Shown piece by piece: positions 1 to 8,655 of a stretch of DNA of 64,000 nt (position 1 is the stretch's first letter; each line of letters begins with the position of its first letter). The notes under the pieces are model-generated. The model was not told where the DNA came from. It saw only the letters and a program-made list of their open reading frames with translations, and ran no database searches. Source of the stretch: Leptospira adleri (GTDB lineage: Bacteria > Spirochaetota > Leptospiria > Leptospirales > Leptospiraceae); the NCBI RefSeq assembly GCF_002811985.1, contig NZ_NPDU01000024.1, forward strand, positions 4,168-68,167, written 5' to 3'. The translations under genes and the position numbers were made by a program.

Positions 1-419
1 AAAGGCTCCTCGCCAGTAGAAATAAATCCCGAATAAAAAGTTTGAATCGGAGTTCCTCCAACTCCATAACACCGATCGGCGGTCGCGCAACCTGTCTGCC
101 CGCCGAATAGTCCGGCGTCCCGTCCGCATTTTTTACCATTCACATCGGATTGCCAATACAATCCATCTGCGCAGTAACCGACAGTGTATCCAGAATCGCA
201 ACTCACACATTTCCCTACTCCCGGACCCGGAGGAGGAATCTTACTAGGATCAGGAAGATAGTCACAATAAACAGGTTTTGGTCCGAATTTTGAAGTATCC
301 CAATACGTGCAAATCCCGATCGCGACGAAGAGAACTTCTTTATCGCCGCATCGAAAATACGAAGCAAAAGAGGAAGTAAACAAAACAAAAAGTAAAATAT
401 ATTTTGAAGATAATTTCAT
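1..419 (-). CDS. Cysteine-rich secreted protein, 3' part cut by window edge
   Basis: The reading frame is open from an ATG at 419 to the window edge, so only the N-terminal part is seen. The first 25 or so residues (MKLSSKYILLFVLFTSSFAS) form a signal peptide; a Cys soon follows, but no good lipobox is visible. The mature part has repeated Cys, Gly and Asp (a CVSC pair and further single Cys), like small disulfide-rich extracellular modules. The ATG overlaps the stop of the upstream gene by 3 bases (ATGA), so the two are translated as a unit. I do not recognise the family; a lysogen-expressed surface protein is the likely role. Confidence 0.7.
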   Translation of the reverse strand, partial: MKLSSKYILLFVLFTSSFASYFRCGDKEVLFVAIGICTYWDTSKFGPKPVYCDYLPDPSKIPPPGPGVGKCVSCDSGYTVGYCADGLYWQSDVNGKKCGRDAGLFGGQTGCATADRCYGVGGTPIQTFYSGFISTGEEP

Positions 420-1678
420 TGAGCCAAATTCCTATATGAATCCAGCACCGCCTTTACCGCGGGCTGATCAAAAATACTTTTGTTTAAATTGTAGTTCGAT
501 TGTTTTAGGGATTCGATGACTGCTTGCTTTAAACTATCCTGATTAATTGGTAGCGACCACTGAAAATCGGAACTCTTATTTACTTCAACATCCCTAAGAA
601 CAGAGATTTCATTTTTTGTCTGAACATACAGATCTTCATTTCCGGATGAAATCCTTATCCGTAGCGGTTCCATCATTTTTCTAAATGGTCGGAACTGCAA
701 TGTGTCCTCGAACACGTTTACAATTTTTAGATAAGGATCTATAGTGTAAACGGCATCCTCAACGTTGCTCAATGCGTATATGACCCCATCCTTGTTAACC
801 GCAACACTACTTATGTAAGGTGCTTTATACGATTTTCCTAAAGTATTTGTAAACGAGAAAGATTCGATTTTATTTTCTAAAATAAACGAACCGTTCTGAT
901 TTTCCTTATAAACTGAAATTCGCTTACCTACATTTTCCGAGACTACGAGGGATTTTTGATTTGAAGAATACGAAACATCAATGATTCCAATAGGCGTCGG
1001 ATTTATGGATATCTCACTTATCGATTGATTTTCAACTGAGAAGATTTTAAGAGATCCGGAAGGAGCCCTAAAAAGAATCTCCCCTTTTTCTGTTTTAAAG
1101 TTAAACAACTTCGAAACCTGAATCGTTGAATCATTGCACGATGGTGTTTTCACGACAGACCCGACGGCGGTATATTGAAAACAGGTATTTAAAAATCCAG
1201 TTTTCGATACCAAAAGGATTTTCCCAGAGGGGAGAACAAGAATTGAGGAATAATTTGTAAGCGAGGAATCTTGGAAGTAAGAAATCTTCCCAGGATTTTT
1301 TGAATAAATAATATTCCCTTTTGTTGAATCAAGTATAAATAAATTTACATCGGTCGGACGTGACAGTGGATCTCTTATAAGTGGATCTAAGGAGACGATT
1401 GAAAAATCTTGAATTTTTCTTAGTTCAGGAAAATGGGGATCATTATTGAAAAGGAATCCTAAATTTTCTACAACTTCGGGGTTAATTTGGAATCGAGTTT
1501 CAGGTGAGGACGTTATATTAAAATCCGGGCCGCTCCCAGAACCATTTATTACATTTGCAAAATTTGGATTTAATCCAATTGCCGAAAGCCAAAGTAAATT
1601 ACTTGGATTAGAAACTTTGCTACAACTTAAATGAGTTAAGAGCCCCAAAGAGACGCAAATTGATCCTATTTTTGACAT
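416..1678 (-). CDS. Putative lipoprotein with beta-propeller-like repeats
   Basis: A 420-residue protein with a basic start, a hydrophobic stretch and a Cys at residue 19 (THLSC), which fits the relaxed spirochaete lipobox. The body contains repeated blocks of the type GVIYALSN followed by YTIDPYLKIVNVF, as in NHL or YVTN-type beta-propellers, so a ligand- or protein-binding propeller on the cell surface is plausible. It is the first gene of a two-gene unit with the cysteine-rich protein downstream. A TTGACA box lies about 35 bases upstream of the start on the minus strand. Probably cargo carried for the lysogen, not a virion protein; function unknown. Confidence 0.7.
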   Translation of the reverse strand: MSKIGSICVSLGLLTHLSCSKVSNPSNLLWLSAIGLNPNFANVINGSGSGPDFNITSSPETRFQINPEVVENLGFLFNNDPHFPELRKIQDFSIVSLDPLIRDPLSRPTDVNLFILDSTKGNIIYSKNPGKISYFQDSSLTNYSSILVLPSGKILLVSKTGFLNTCFQYTAVGSVVKTPSCNDSTIQVSKLFNFKTEKGEILFRAPSGSLKIFSVENQSISEISINPTPIGIIDVSYSSNQKSLVVSENVGKRISVYKENQNGSFILENKIESFSFTNTLGKSYKAPYISSVAVNKDGVIYALSNVEDAVYTIDPYLKIVNVFEDTLQFRPFRKMMEPLRIRISSGNEDLYVQTKNEISVLRDVEVNKSSDFQWSLPINQDSLKQAVIESLKQSNYNLNKSIFDQPAVKAVLDSYRNLAQ

Positions 1679-2050
1679 ATTTAGCCAATCTTCCCATAGA
1701 ATTGCTTATGTCAAGTTGCACTTACACATTTTTCGACGTTTATGATTCAAAAGTTTTAATTTACGATTTTATCTAATTTTTCATATAGGAACGGATTTAT
1801 TCAGGCAACAACCCCGATCAAATTGATAAAGCCCTGTAGTTGACTTGCCACTTTTTGACATACGTCGTTTTACCTCTATACAAGGCAGCTTGCTTGATTT
1901 AAAAGTTTTCTCTATAAGAAATCCGGAATTCAATTGGCGACATACAAGGCACTTTGTTCAAGAAAAATCAATTAGGTGCGTTCAATGGAGTAATTTTTTT
2001 GATGTAAGTTGAGCGAATGACACATCTTTCACATTTTGTATATTGCTTCT
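1679..2050. other. 372-base gap without a convincing gene
   Basis: No coding frame here looks real. A plus-strand sigma70-type promoter is visible (TTGACA at 1855-1860, 16-base spacer, TATACA at 1877-1882), but nothing downstream on that strand is coding before the minus-strand gene at 2051. The decamer ATACAAGGCA occurs twice (about 1878 and 1942). It may hold a small RNA, or only the promoters of the flanking units. Confidence 0.4.
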
Positions 2051-2641
2051 TTATGAAATTGAAATATGCTTTCTTAATATATTTTCGACGGATTGAATTA
2101 ATTCTTTGAATTTAGCATCATGATCTGATTCCACCCCTGCCAAAGTAGGCGATCCAAAAATTTCCGATCCTAACCTTTGAGAATCTCCTTTTGTTATGGC
2201 TTCAGATAAAAATAGATTTAATTCTCCTTCAATATTAATTATATAAGCCATTACTGGTTTAAATTTTTCCTTAAATTCTTCTCCAAAAACTATTCCTGCT
2301 TCATAAATATCGAATTCTAATTCTGCATACGAATTTGATACGCCTCTCCATTCCTCTTTTATTGTTTCTTTAAATTCGTCAGGAGCCCCAATAAGAAATT
2401 CGTTATATTTTGCAAACCGAATTGGAGACCTTAATTTTCTCAATTCATTTCGCAATTTATTTAACTTAATAAGTATTCTTTTCGCGAGCTGATAATTATT
2501 CCCTCCTCGAATTTGCTCCTTCCATGTTTTCAAACCTTCCTTCGCGATACAAACTGTATAGACTCCTAAAATGAATGCCAAGAAATCTTTTAACAATGAG
2601 TAAACTTCCTTCCAATCGAACAAACAATCGCAATCAAACAT
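2051..2641 (-). CDS. Small membrane-anchored protein of the SOS cassette, unknown function
   Basis: A 196-residue protein with one hydrophobic segment at about residues 14-35 (LLKDFLAFILGVYTVCIA) followed by a charged, mainly helical cytoplasmic region with possible coiled-coil character at residues 50-75. It starts 15 bases after the stop of the SRAP gene, with an AGAAGGTG ribosome site, so it is the last gene of the umuD-umuC-SRAP unit. I do not recognise the family. The context suggests a stress-linked accessory, but that is inference only. Confidence 0.7.
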   Translation of the reverse strand: MFDCDCLFDWKEVYSLLKDFLAFILGVYTVCIAKEGLKTWKEQIRGGNNYQLAKRILIKLNKLRNELRKLRSPIRFAKYNEFLIGAPDEFKETIKEEWRGVSNSYAELEFDIYEAGIVFGEEFKEKFKPVMAYIINIEGELNLFLSEAITKGDSQRLGSEIFGSPTLAGVESDHDAKFKELIQSVENILRKHISIS

Positions 2642-2656
2642 AGCACCTTCTTTTTT

Positions 2657-3391
2657 TTAAAATAAATTCTCTTCGGTCAACTCCGGATAACTGAACTCTA
2701 AATTTACTTCCAAAGTATTTGAGTTTTCTTTTCTCGATGTTATCAACTTTGAGATTGTGTAGGCTTCCATTTTTTCTTCTGGGAAAATCTTAAACAATTT
2801 TCGAATTTCTTTTTCATCTTTCAGATCCGGATTTATCCAAGCCCCCTCCTCTTTCTTCGGAAGTATCAACGGCATCCTTTTTTTAGAATTATGGATCCGG
2901 GACATGAATTTATTCGCGTCCGTTGTTAAAATGGAGAATGAGTATATTGTTTCTTTCGATGCTGGATTCTTCCAAGAATCCCAAATACCTGCAAAAGAAA
3001 AGATCTCCTGGTCTTTCAGAAAAATGAAATAGGGGTATTTCTTTCCCTTGAAGTCCTGCCATTCAAAAAAACCAGTCGATGGTATGAGACAACGCTTAGA
3101 CCTGATCACACCACGAAATGACGGCTTTTCAAAAACCGATTCTGATCTAGCGTTCGGAGTATATTCTTGAATTTCCTTTGCGGAAACTTCCGTCTTTGTC
3201 CAGGAAGGAATTAGGCCCCAAACGAAATTTTGAATAAACTTCGGGTTGTCTCCGGTGATAATAGGGCGCGGGCGATGTTGGAAAGCGTTTTCGTGGTATA
3301 TTGGCTGGAATTTTTCCGGATGAATCAGCTCGGCGTTGTATCTCTTCTTCAGACTCATCGCGTCCGCTGACATCGAGTTATGAAAGCACAT
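2657..3391 (-). CDS. SOS response-associated peptidase (SRAP/YedK/HMCES family)
   Basis: SRAP proteins shield abasic sites in single-stranded DNA by a thiazolidine link to the N-terminal Cys. This one begins Met-Cys, so Cys2 would be exposed after Met removal. The family landmarks follow in order: the NARSES stretch near residue 79, GFFEW near residue 107 (catalytic Glu) and the His of [12 protein letters not shown] near residue 166. At 244 residues it has the usual length. The gene overlaps the 3' end of umuC by 14 bases, placing translesion polymerase and abasic-site protection in one unit. Confidence 0.92.
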   Translation of the reverse strand: MCFHNSMSADAMSLKKRYNAELIHPEKFQPIYHENAFQHRPRPIITGDNPKFIQNFVWGLIPSWTKTEVSAKEIQEYTPNARSESVFEKPSFRGVIRSKRCLIPSTGFFEWQDFKGKKYPYFIFLKDQEIFSFAGIWDSWKNPASKETIYSFSILTTDANKFMSRIHNSKKRMPLILPKKEEGAWINPDLKDEKEIRKLFKIFPEEKMEAYTISKLITSRKENSNTLEVNLEFSYPELTEENLF

Positions 3392-4640
3392 TGATTATCT
3401 CCTTCCAGTCAGTCGTATAGTTCGGGGAATGGTGTTCCTGTCTAAGTTTCCAAGAGTCTTTTTGGGCGGTAACAGCGAGACGGATCCGCTCCTTACCGAA
3501 TTTCGAATTCATCGAGTCTATGACTTCCATGATTTTCGCATCCCGTGGACGATCGACGCAATCAAAAAGTCCCGGCTGAATTCCGGTTCCCGAAACAATT
3601 CCGTCCAAAACGATCCCGGCTTTTTTATATTTGAATCCTGGTTTGTATATCTGCCGAAGTCCGGCGAGTGCGTAGCGAACAATCTCAAAGGTGGAATCCG
3701 AAGCAACCGGGAGTCGGACAACGATGTTCCGGGCATATTGCTCCAGATCTTGCCTGTGCGGGTTTGTATGAATAAAAACGAGAACCATATTCGCAAAACT
3801 TTTTTGCCTCCGGAGTTTGTAGGCGGCACGGCTCGCAAAAGTAGCAACTGCCGCGGCCATTGAATCGAAATCTTCCTGCATCTCTCCGAAAGACCGGGCG
3901 ATCGAAATCGATTTTTTTTCCGCGTCCGGAGGAACGAGACCAGAACAGGGAATTCCTCGGAGTTCGTAATTCATCCGCGCACCGACGACCGTTAAGTTTT
4001 TCCGAACCCAGTGGACATTCATCCGGGAAAAATCATATGCGGTTTCGATCCCTACCTTTTCAAGTTTCTTCCGGTAACTCGGGCCGACTCCCCAAACGTC
4101 CCCGATCGATACCATCCGGAGCGCTTCTTCTCTGACGCTTTCGTTTTTTATGATATAGACTCCGTTATATTCTTTTCGCTTCTTCGCGATATGGTTCGCG
4201 AGTTTCGCAAGCGTCCGAGTTGGTCCCATGCCGACGCTCACAGGAATTCCGGTGTTTCTCGGAATCGTTTCCTTGATTCGTCTCGCGATTCCCGGATGGC
4301 TTTCCTCTGCGATGCCGGAAAATCCCAGGAATGCCTCATCGATGGAATAGATTTCCATTTCCGGAGAGAAATCGGAAAGAAGATTCATTACTCTTCTGGA
4401 AATATCTCCGTATAGAGTATAATTGGAAGAAAACATTTCGATCCGGTTTTCCGTGAAATATTCCTTTCGGAGAAAAACCGCTTCTCCCATTTTTACCCCG
4501 AGGTCTTTTGCTTCCTGGCTCCGCGATACAACGCACCCGTCATTGTTCGAAAGAACGACAACCGGTTTTTTTTGAAGATCCGGTCTAAAAATACGCTCAC
4601 AAGAAACGTAGAAGGAATTACAGTCGATAAGCGCGTACAT
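3378..4640 (-). CDS. umuC: Y-family translesion DNA polymerase V catalytic subunit UmuC
   Basis: A 420-residue protein with the hallmarks of UmuC: the N-terminal [14 protein letters not shown] with catalytic Asp, the [10 protein letters not shown] stretch, the palm motif YSIDEAF with the metal-binding Asp-Glu near residue 100, helix-hairpin-helix region, and a little-finger domain near residues 240-350. With UmuD' it would form an error-prone polymerase for copying damaged templates. Its ATG lies inside the end of umuD (23-base overlap). Full length and intact. Phages and plasmids carry such pairs to raise survival and mutation of host and element. Confidence 0.95.
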   Translation of the reverse strand: MYALIDCNSFYVSCERIFRPDLQKKPVVVLSNNDGCVVSRSQEAKDLGVKMGEAVFLRKEYFTENRIEMFSSNYTLYGDISRRVMNLLSDFSPEMEIYSIDEAFLGFSGIAEESHPGIARRIKETIPRNTGIPVSVGMGPTRTLAKLANHIAKKRKEYNGVYIIKNESVREEALRMVSIGDVWGVGPSYRKKLEKVGIETAYDFSRMNVHWVRKNLTVVGARMNYELRGIPCSGLVPPDAEKKSISIARSFGEMQEDFDSMAAAVATFASRAAYKLRRQKSFANMVLVFIHTNPHRQDLEQYARNIVVRLPVASDSTFEIVRYALAGLRQIYKPGFKYKKAGIVLDGIVSGTGIQPGLFDCVDRPRDAKIMEVIDSMNSKFGKERIRLAVTAQKDSWKLRQEHHSPNYTTDWKEIINVLS

Positions 4641-5070
4641 TTCTGGCCCTGTGTGTTATCCACATGACGGTCCCCCAAATCTGGAAATCATTCTCCTTCG
4701 TGACTCGAATCGGCTTGTATTCGGGATTTGCCGGTATCAGCCACCCTTCACTTTTTTCTATTTTAAGAAACTTCAAGAGAAAGGCCCCATCAATCGAACA
4801 AACCACCGGGTCTCCATCAATCGGTCGAACAGATTTGTCTATGACGAGGATGTCCCCTTCCGCAATCATCGCGCCGATCATCGAGTTTCCACGGACCCGT
4901 CCGAAAAAAGTTGAATTCGGATTTTTCACGACCGCTTCTGTCAAATCGAGAACGTTTTCTAAATACTCTTCCGCCGGAGATGAGAAGCCCGCGCTTATTC
5001 CTTCAAGGAACGGGTATTCGTTTCCAGGCGTAAATTTTGGTTTTAGAATTTCTATCTCTGAAATCGCCAC
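4618..5070 (-). CDS. umuD: UmuD-type S24 self-cleaving subunit of polymerase V
   Basis: A 150-residue LexA/UmuD-fold peptidase. The processing site [11 protein letters not shown] places an Ala27-Gly28 bond where E. coli UmuD has Cys24-Gly25. The nucleophile is Ser63 in GNSM and the general base Lys100 in FLLKFLK, matching the Ser60/Lys97 pair of E. coli with the same 3-residue offset. There is no N-terminal DNA-binding domain, so it is UmuD and not LexA. RecA-stimulated cleavage would yield UmuD' for the UmuC encoded next. I looked for a leptospiral-type LexA box in the 84-base gap upstream and saw none. Confidence 0.93.
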   Translation of the reverse strand: MAISEIEILKPKFTPGNEYPFLEGISAGFSSPAEEYLENVLDLTEAVVKNPNSTFFGRVRGNSMIGAMIAEGDILVIDKSVRPIDGDPVVCSIDGAFLLKFLKIEKSEGWLIPANPEYKPIRVTKENDFQIWGTVMWITHRARNVRAYRL

Positions 5071-5154
5071 AACTACACATTAGTATACCTATAAAAGAAA
5101 GTCAATTTTACTCTTTTGTTCCTTTTAAAAAACTACTCGTTAATGCGACAGTAA

Positions 5155-5856
5155 TCATGCGGCCGTTCTCTCCTTATGCTGTTCGCGAAATACAACCTGA
5201 ATTGGAGTGACGACTTCTTCAGTGAAGAATTTCTCGATAATCATTTTTAATGAATTCGGAACTCCACACAAAATTATCAATTTATCATGTACGAATTCAA
5301 ATTGAAGATTATCTAAAATATCTATACTTGATTTTGTTAAGCGATCCTTATACCAAGGCTGGAAATCGCTCCAAGTCGGTTTCAATTTATCAGCACCCGG
5401 TAGATTTACTGTTTTTGCTCTCTCTTCTTTAGTACGTACAGGAGCGGAACGTTTATCTTTGGCAGATTTGGAATCTCGTACCCCCCTGCCCTTACCATCC
5501 GTACTATTCTGACTAGGATCGTTTTGAACGGCGGTTTTGGATATTTGATACTGAGCTCTTTCGAATATAACGGCGTCATGAAAACTTGATTGAATTACTC
5601 GAATCCTTCCGTTGAAAGAAACTTGATTTATGTAACCAGCTTTTCGTAGGCGAGAAATATATTTTGCTATGGTCGTCGTCGCCATTCCTAAAACCTGACC
5701 CAAGTATTCATTCCCTGCGTAGCATCCACCGCGACCTTCGATGCGTCCGTTGATATCGAGGAGCGTAATTTTTGCGAGGACGTCACGCATTCCTCTGCCA
5801 AGTTTGGTGTTGATTATAGTGCGAGGTATGAACTCGCCATAGATCAATTCTTTCAT
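5155..5856 (-). CDS. Winged-helix replication-type protein with DnaA domain I-like C-terminus
   Basis: A 233-residue protein. Residues 15-100 form a helix-turn-helix/winged-helix region of the replication-initiator type (NEYLGQVLGMATTTIAKYI, then RKAGYI). A charged linker follows, then a C-terminal region (about 158-225) beginning PTWSDFQPWYKDRL, which looks like the DnaA N-terminal domain and matches the C-terminus of the protein at 20096-20686 in pattern. It has a good AAAGGA ribosome site. Lying between the umu cassette and the partition locus, it is the best candidate for the plasmid-state replication initiator or a helicase-loading adaptor. Assignment rests on pattern, not on a search. 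Confidence 0.7.
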   Translation of the reverse strand: MKELIYGEFIPRTIINTKLGRGMRDVLAKITLLDINGRIEGRGGCYAGNEYLGQVLGMATTTIAKYISRLRKAGYINQVSFNGRIRVIQSSFHDAVIFERAQYQISKTAVQNDPSQNSTDGKGRGVRDSKSAKDKRSAPVRTKEERAKTVNLPGADKLKPTWSDFQPWYKDRLTKSSIDILDNLQFEFVHDKLIILCGVPNSLKMIIEKFFTEEVVTPIQVVFREQHKERTAA

Positions 5857-6055
5857 GATCCTTTTCCTTTTCTGAGGCGCCGGACATAAATCGGGTGCGG
5901 CACGGCAGATGGACTACCCTACTCTTTGGAATCGAGAAGCATAGATCGAGCGTGGAGCCGAAAGTATGGTTCCCTTTTCTGTTTCATTCGGCCGAATTGT
6001 GAGAGTGGCCGTTGTTTAGCTATGTCGACTAAACGGGTACAGACTAGCGGGATTT

Positions 6056-6083
6056 TTGAAAAAACAGTCAAGCATAATAATAC
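6056..6083 (+). promoter_or_regulatory. Sigma70-type promoter for candidate small RNA
   Basis: TTGAAA at 6056-6061, 16-base spacer and TAATAC at 6078-6083. It points away from the winged-helix gene and towards the terminator at 6224-6251, with no credible ORF in between. Transcription would start near 6090. Confidence 0.5.
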
Positions 6084-6089
6084 TATGTC

Positions 6090-6250
6090 TCATAAAAATT
6101 TATGTCTCTTGGAACGTGCTTTAGGCGGGAGAAAAACCTGCGTGGACTCTCACCTCCGCCGCAGGCATCGAAACAGAAAAGGTTTAGGCGGGCGCCTTCC
6201 TTTCTCTCGGTACTCTAAAACCCGTGTACGATTTTGGGTACACATTTTTT
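6090..6250 (+). ncRNA. Candidate small structured RNA beside the rep/par genes
   Basis: About 160 bases bounded by a promoter and an intrinsic terminator. Inside, GGCGG near 6124 can pair with CCGCC near 6157, and CCTGCG near 6139 with CGCAGG near 6160. TTTAGGCGGG occurs twice. The stretch TCACCTCC resembles the anti-Shine-Dalgarno sequence of 16S rRNA, so the RNA could mask or mimic ribosome sites. The location between a replication-type gene and the partition operon is where plasmids keep copy-control RNAs. Exact ends are estimates. Confidence 0.45.
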
Positions 6251-6251
6251 G
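6224..6251 (+). terminator. Rho-independent terminator of candidate small RNA
   Basis: GTGTAC (6224-6229) pairs with GTACAC (6238-6243) around an 8-base loop, followed by ATTTTTTG. It reads on the plus strand. Confidence 0.6.
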
Positions 6252-6279
6252 CCATCTGAATAAAAAAATCAGGCCTCTC

Positions 6280-6303
6280 AAATCGGAAGCGCGCTTCCGA
6301 TTT
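6280..6303. repeat. Perfect 24-base palindrome next to partition operon
   Basis: AAATCGGAAGCG is followed directly by its reverse complement with no loop. It starts 2 bases beyond the stop of the DUF3102/ParB-like gene. On the minus strand a T-run follows about 10 bases later, so it could end the par transcript, but loopless symmetry also suits a protein-binding site such as a centromere (parS) or operator. Confidence 0.6.
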
Positions 6304-6305
6304 GC

Positions 6306-6926
6306 CTACTCAAGCAAATCCCTTTCTTCTTGGATCGGTTTTATCGAATCATTGAACTTCTGAGTCTTCGAGTTAATAATATCATCGAGATATTTTTTTA
6401 GCTCAGAAATCTCCCTTTTTTTAAGGGAACTTTTGCCTTCCTTTTTTAAGCGCTTTCTCAATATAAGGATGGCTTCAGGAGTAATTTTTTTGGGAGGTGG
6501 GTTGATTTCTTTTTCGGTAGGACCTGGAAGTTCACCAGCGATGATGCTCTGAATAAGAGTATCCGCTTCTCTAATACTTCTGCATTCTCCAACCCGATCC
6601 CGATAGTCGTAAATTCTCATGTAAGAACTCGCGACACGTGTTCCAAACTTTAGGAAGTTATAGTTGTCCTCAATATACTTAGACCAGTCACCGTGGTTAA
6701 GCTGTTGCTTCACCTCGTATAAAATTGCCCCGAATTCGATAGCAACTTTAATGGTTCTTTTTTGAGCAGAAATTACAGATGCGTATGCTTCCTTCAGTCT
6801 CGTAAGCGCCGGATCCTCATCTGATGAACTCATTGCAGGAAGTTTCTCGTTATTTGCCGAAAATGTCTTCACGAGCTCGGCGTCGACACGTTCTTGTTTA
6901 GTGGGTTTTTTTTCAGGAGTACTCAA
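6306..6926 (-). CDS. DUF3102-type partition partner of ParA (ParB-like)
   Basis: A 206-residue, highly charged protein. Residues about 45-115 match the DUF3102 pattern (AIEFGAILYEVKQQL, then HGDWSKYIEDN, then a YMRIYDY-like segment), a domain often found next to or fused with ParB/ParA proteins. The C-terminal half is rich in Lys and Glu and likely helical. The start overlaps the stop of parA by 4 bases, giving a coupled parA-parB style operon. By position it should be the centromere-binding protein that stimulates the ParA ATPase and keeps the plasmid prophage stable. Confidence 0.75.
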   Translation of the reverse strand: MSTPEKKPTKQERVDAELVKTFSANNEKLPAMSSSDEDPALTRLKEAYASVISAQKRTIKVAIEFGAILYEVKQQLNHGDWSKYIEDNYNFLKFGTRVASSYMRIYDYRDRVGECRSIREADTLIQSIIAGELPGPTEKEINPPPKKITPEAILILRKRLKKEGKSSLKKREISELKKYLDDIINSKTQKFNDSIKPIQEERDLLE

Positions 6927-7663
6927 ATTGAAACCTCCTTCGCAAGCTCAAGGAAACGCGCAAATGCGGCATGAACATCGGGCTTCAATAGCTCGCCAAG
7001 GTTTGAGCTCGTGAGCACGACATCATCATTGATATTTACGCACCCGCTGACAGTCAGACCGACCTGCGCACCGAGGGAAATGATTTTCTCCGCCTTTTTT
7101 TTTGTTACCCGAGAAGGTACGACTCTTAGTGGGATTTTTCTTTTCTGTAATATTTCATTTTCGCGATGGAGCTTTAAGATTTTTGCGGTTCCATCCTGGC
7201 TCCAATCTCCGTATTCCATTGGAGAAACAATTTGATCCGCATTAAATACCGCAGCGTCCAACACCACGTTCACAACGTTATGAAGATCGATTAGAACGAA
7301 ATCGTAATCCAATTTTCGGAGCTCTCTTCCAAACAGTGATTTAAACCCTGGGTCATCATAGAATTCAAAGTCAATTTTTTTCAAACGCTCGATTGTCGAA
7401 ATGAAATCTATTTTCGTTCCGGTTTTGTAGATATGAGGTTCAAAATCGCAACCATCGACTAGTGCTTTATACGAATTTTTTCCTTCCGATTCGTTCACGA
7501 CGTCTTTGAAGAGTTTGAAGAAAAACTTACTCAAATTTGAGTTAAAATCAAAGTCAATTAGGAGGACGCGGAACCCTAAATAAGCGAGGGATTGACCAAG
7601 ATAGATCGTCGTCGTTGTTTTTCCGACGCCACCTTTGCCCGAGCAAATTGCGACAATTTTCAT
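6923..7663 (-). CDS. parA: ParA-family partition ATPase
   Basis: A 246-residue deviant-Walker ATPase. The P-loop CSGKGGVGKTTTT carries the signature first Lys (KGGVGKT), the switch I region reads LLIDFDFNSNLSKFF, and Walker B is FVLIDLHNVVN. It lacks an N-terminal DNA-binding extension, so it belongs to the short type, where the partner protein usually acts as repressor. ParA forms ATP-dependent patterns on the nucleoid to segregate low-copy replicons. With no integrase in view, this supports a prophage kept as a plasmid. Confidence 0.93.
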   Translation of the reverse strand: MKIVAICSGKGGVGKTTTTIYLGQSLAYLGFRVLLIDFDFNSNLSKFFFKLFKDVVNESEGKNSYKALVDGCDFEPHIYKTGTKIDFISTIERLKKIDFEFYDDPGFKSLFGRELRKLDYDFVLIDLHNVVNVVLDAAVFNADQIVSPMEYGDWSQDGTAKILKLHRENEILQKRKIPLRVVPSRVTKKKAEKIISLGAQVGLTVSGCVNINDDVVLTSSNLGELLKPDVHAAFARFLELAKEVSI

Positions 7664-7672
7664 TAGTTTTAG

Positions 7673-7692
7673 AAATTCGAAATCTCGAATTT
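7673..7692. promoter_or_regulatory. Inverted repeat at parA start, probable operator or parS
   Basis: AAATTCGA (7673-7680) and its exact complement TCGAATTT (7685-7692) flank AATC, ten bases upstream of the parA start codon. Short-type ParA operons are usually self-regulated by the partner protein at such a site. Confidence 0.5.
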
Positions 7693-7980
7693 TACGAAAG
7701 CGGAATTTTGAAGATGATAAGAATTATTGGAAAAAATTGGAAATTCAAAAGAGGTGATTCAGGCAGAATCGGGTCTTGAAATGATCTTCATTGTTTGGTA
7801 GTCCGGCCTTTTGGATGCTTTTGAAGATTTAACCCAGTATAATAATGGTTGCAAAAAACGTGGAGTCTCGATTAGATCCCAGAAGACCCATTTGGAAACG
7901 TAAATTCGACAATTTTGAATCCAGGAGTGACTCGGATTGGTCGAATATGATAGAAGGCCCTGAAAAGGCTGAGGAAAAAA
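7693..7980. other. Divergent promoter gap between parA and the next plus-strand gene
   Basis: Nothing coding is convincing. The stretch is AT-rich with several near-repeats of GGAAATTC/GGAATTTT close to parA, and it must hold the promoters of parA (minus) and of the gene at 7981 (plus). A GAGG box ends about 6 bases before the start at 7981. Confidence 0.4.
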
Positions 7981-8646
7981 ATGGAAACTGTTATCCAAGA
8001 TTATTTTCGAATAGTCCTATCCGCTAAACATAGATCAACATCGATCATCGTAAATTTTCCACTTATTCATATCGTGGTTGAAAGCTACGAAAATGATAAA
8101 GGGCAAGAATCCTTTTTGGCTACCTGCTTGGAATATTCACAGGCATTCGAAAGCCATGAGCCACAATCAGCCGTAGTCGGGTTAATCAATCTTATGCACG
8201 ATTATTTCCTTTCTACGATCAAGAAGGAAGGAAAAGAATTTTTATTAGAAACTTTGGAGACGACCGAAAATGAAGAATTGTGGGGACGAGTCCGCCGTTA
8301 TCTTGCCGAAAAGTTCAGAGCTAACTTGGAATTTGTTGAAAAATCCTTTAATTCAAAAACTACGAAGGCAGAACTGAAGGAACTTGGGTCGAAAATCGTC
8401 CAACCGAATGTCGGCTTAGAAGTGGTTTCAAAGAATCACCATGAAAAGGTCACGAGCCAAAAGGACGCTACCATTGATCAGCAACATGAATTGATTAGAA
8501 ATATTCTGAAAGAACTGGATGCAAAGATCAAGCAGATTGAGGAACAAAATAGAACAATCACTGAACTCCGGAACGGATTGGAAGGTGGCCAGGAAGAATG
8601 GACGGAGCAACAGCCAGATATTCGAATTGGAGCCCTTGCTCAGTAA
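7981..8646 (+). CDS. HicB-like N-terminal domain protein with C-terminal coiled coil
   Basis: A 221-residue protein. Residues about 25-80 (ESFLATCLEYSQAFESHEP, then AVVGLINLMHDYF) follow the pattern of the HicB-type partial RNase H fold. The last 60 residues (ELIRNILKELDAKIKQIEEQ) form a coiled coil. No HicA toxin is seen next to it, so a toxin-antitoxin role is not supported; it may be an orphan regulatory or partition-linked protein. It starts a plus-strand unit with the gene at 8656. Confidence 0.65.
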   Translation: METVIQDYFRIVLSAKHRSTSIIVNFPLIHIVVESYENDKGQESFLATCLEYSQAFESHEPQSAVVGLINLMHDYFLSTIKKEGKEFLLETLETTENEELWGRVRRYLAEKFRANLEFVEKSFNSKTTKAELKELGSKIVQPNVGLEVVSKNHHEKVTSQKDATIDQQHELIRNILKELDAKIKQIEEQNRTITELRNGLEGGQEEWTEQQPDIRIGALAQ

Positions 8647-8655
8647 AATTAAAGT

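Noticed and set aside
3429..4415. Several long plus-strand ORFs opposite umuC (3429-3863, 3860-4135, 4011-4415)
   Set aside because: They lie antisense to a strongly supported umuC, have unnatural composition (Ser/Arg/Phe-rich) and no ribosome sites; they are codon-bias shadows.
5071..5154. LexA box upstream of umuD
   Set aside because: I looked for the TTTG-N5-CAAA type and found no acceptable match.
5926..6363. 145-codon plus-strand ORF across the rep/par gap
   Set aside because: It runs through a terminator hairpin and the 24-base palindrome, overlaps the DUF3102 gene and has a Cys/Arg/Ser-rich unnatural sequence. A small RNA explains the region better.
7759..7998. 79-codon minus-strand ORF upstream of the gene at 7981
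   Set aside because: No ribosome site, Trp/Ser/Pro-rich sequence and overlap with the start of a better-supported gene.
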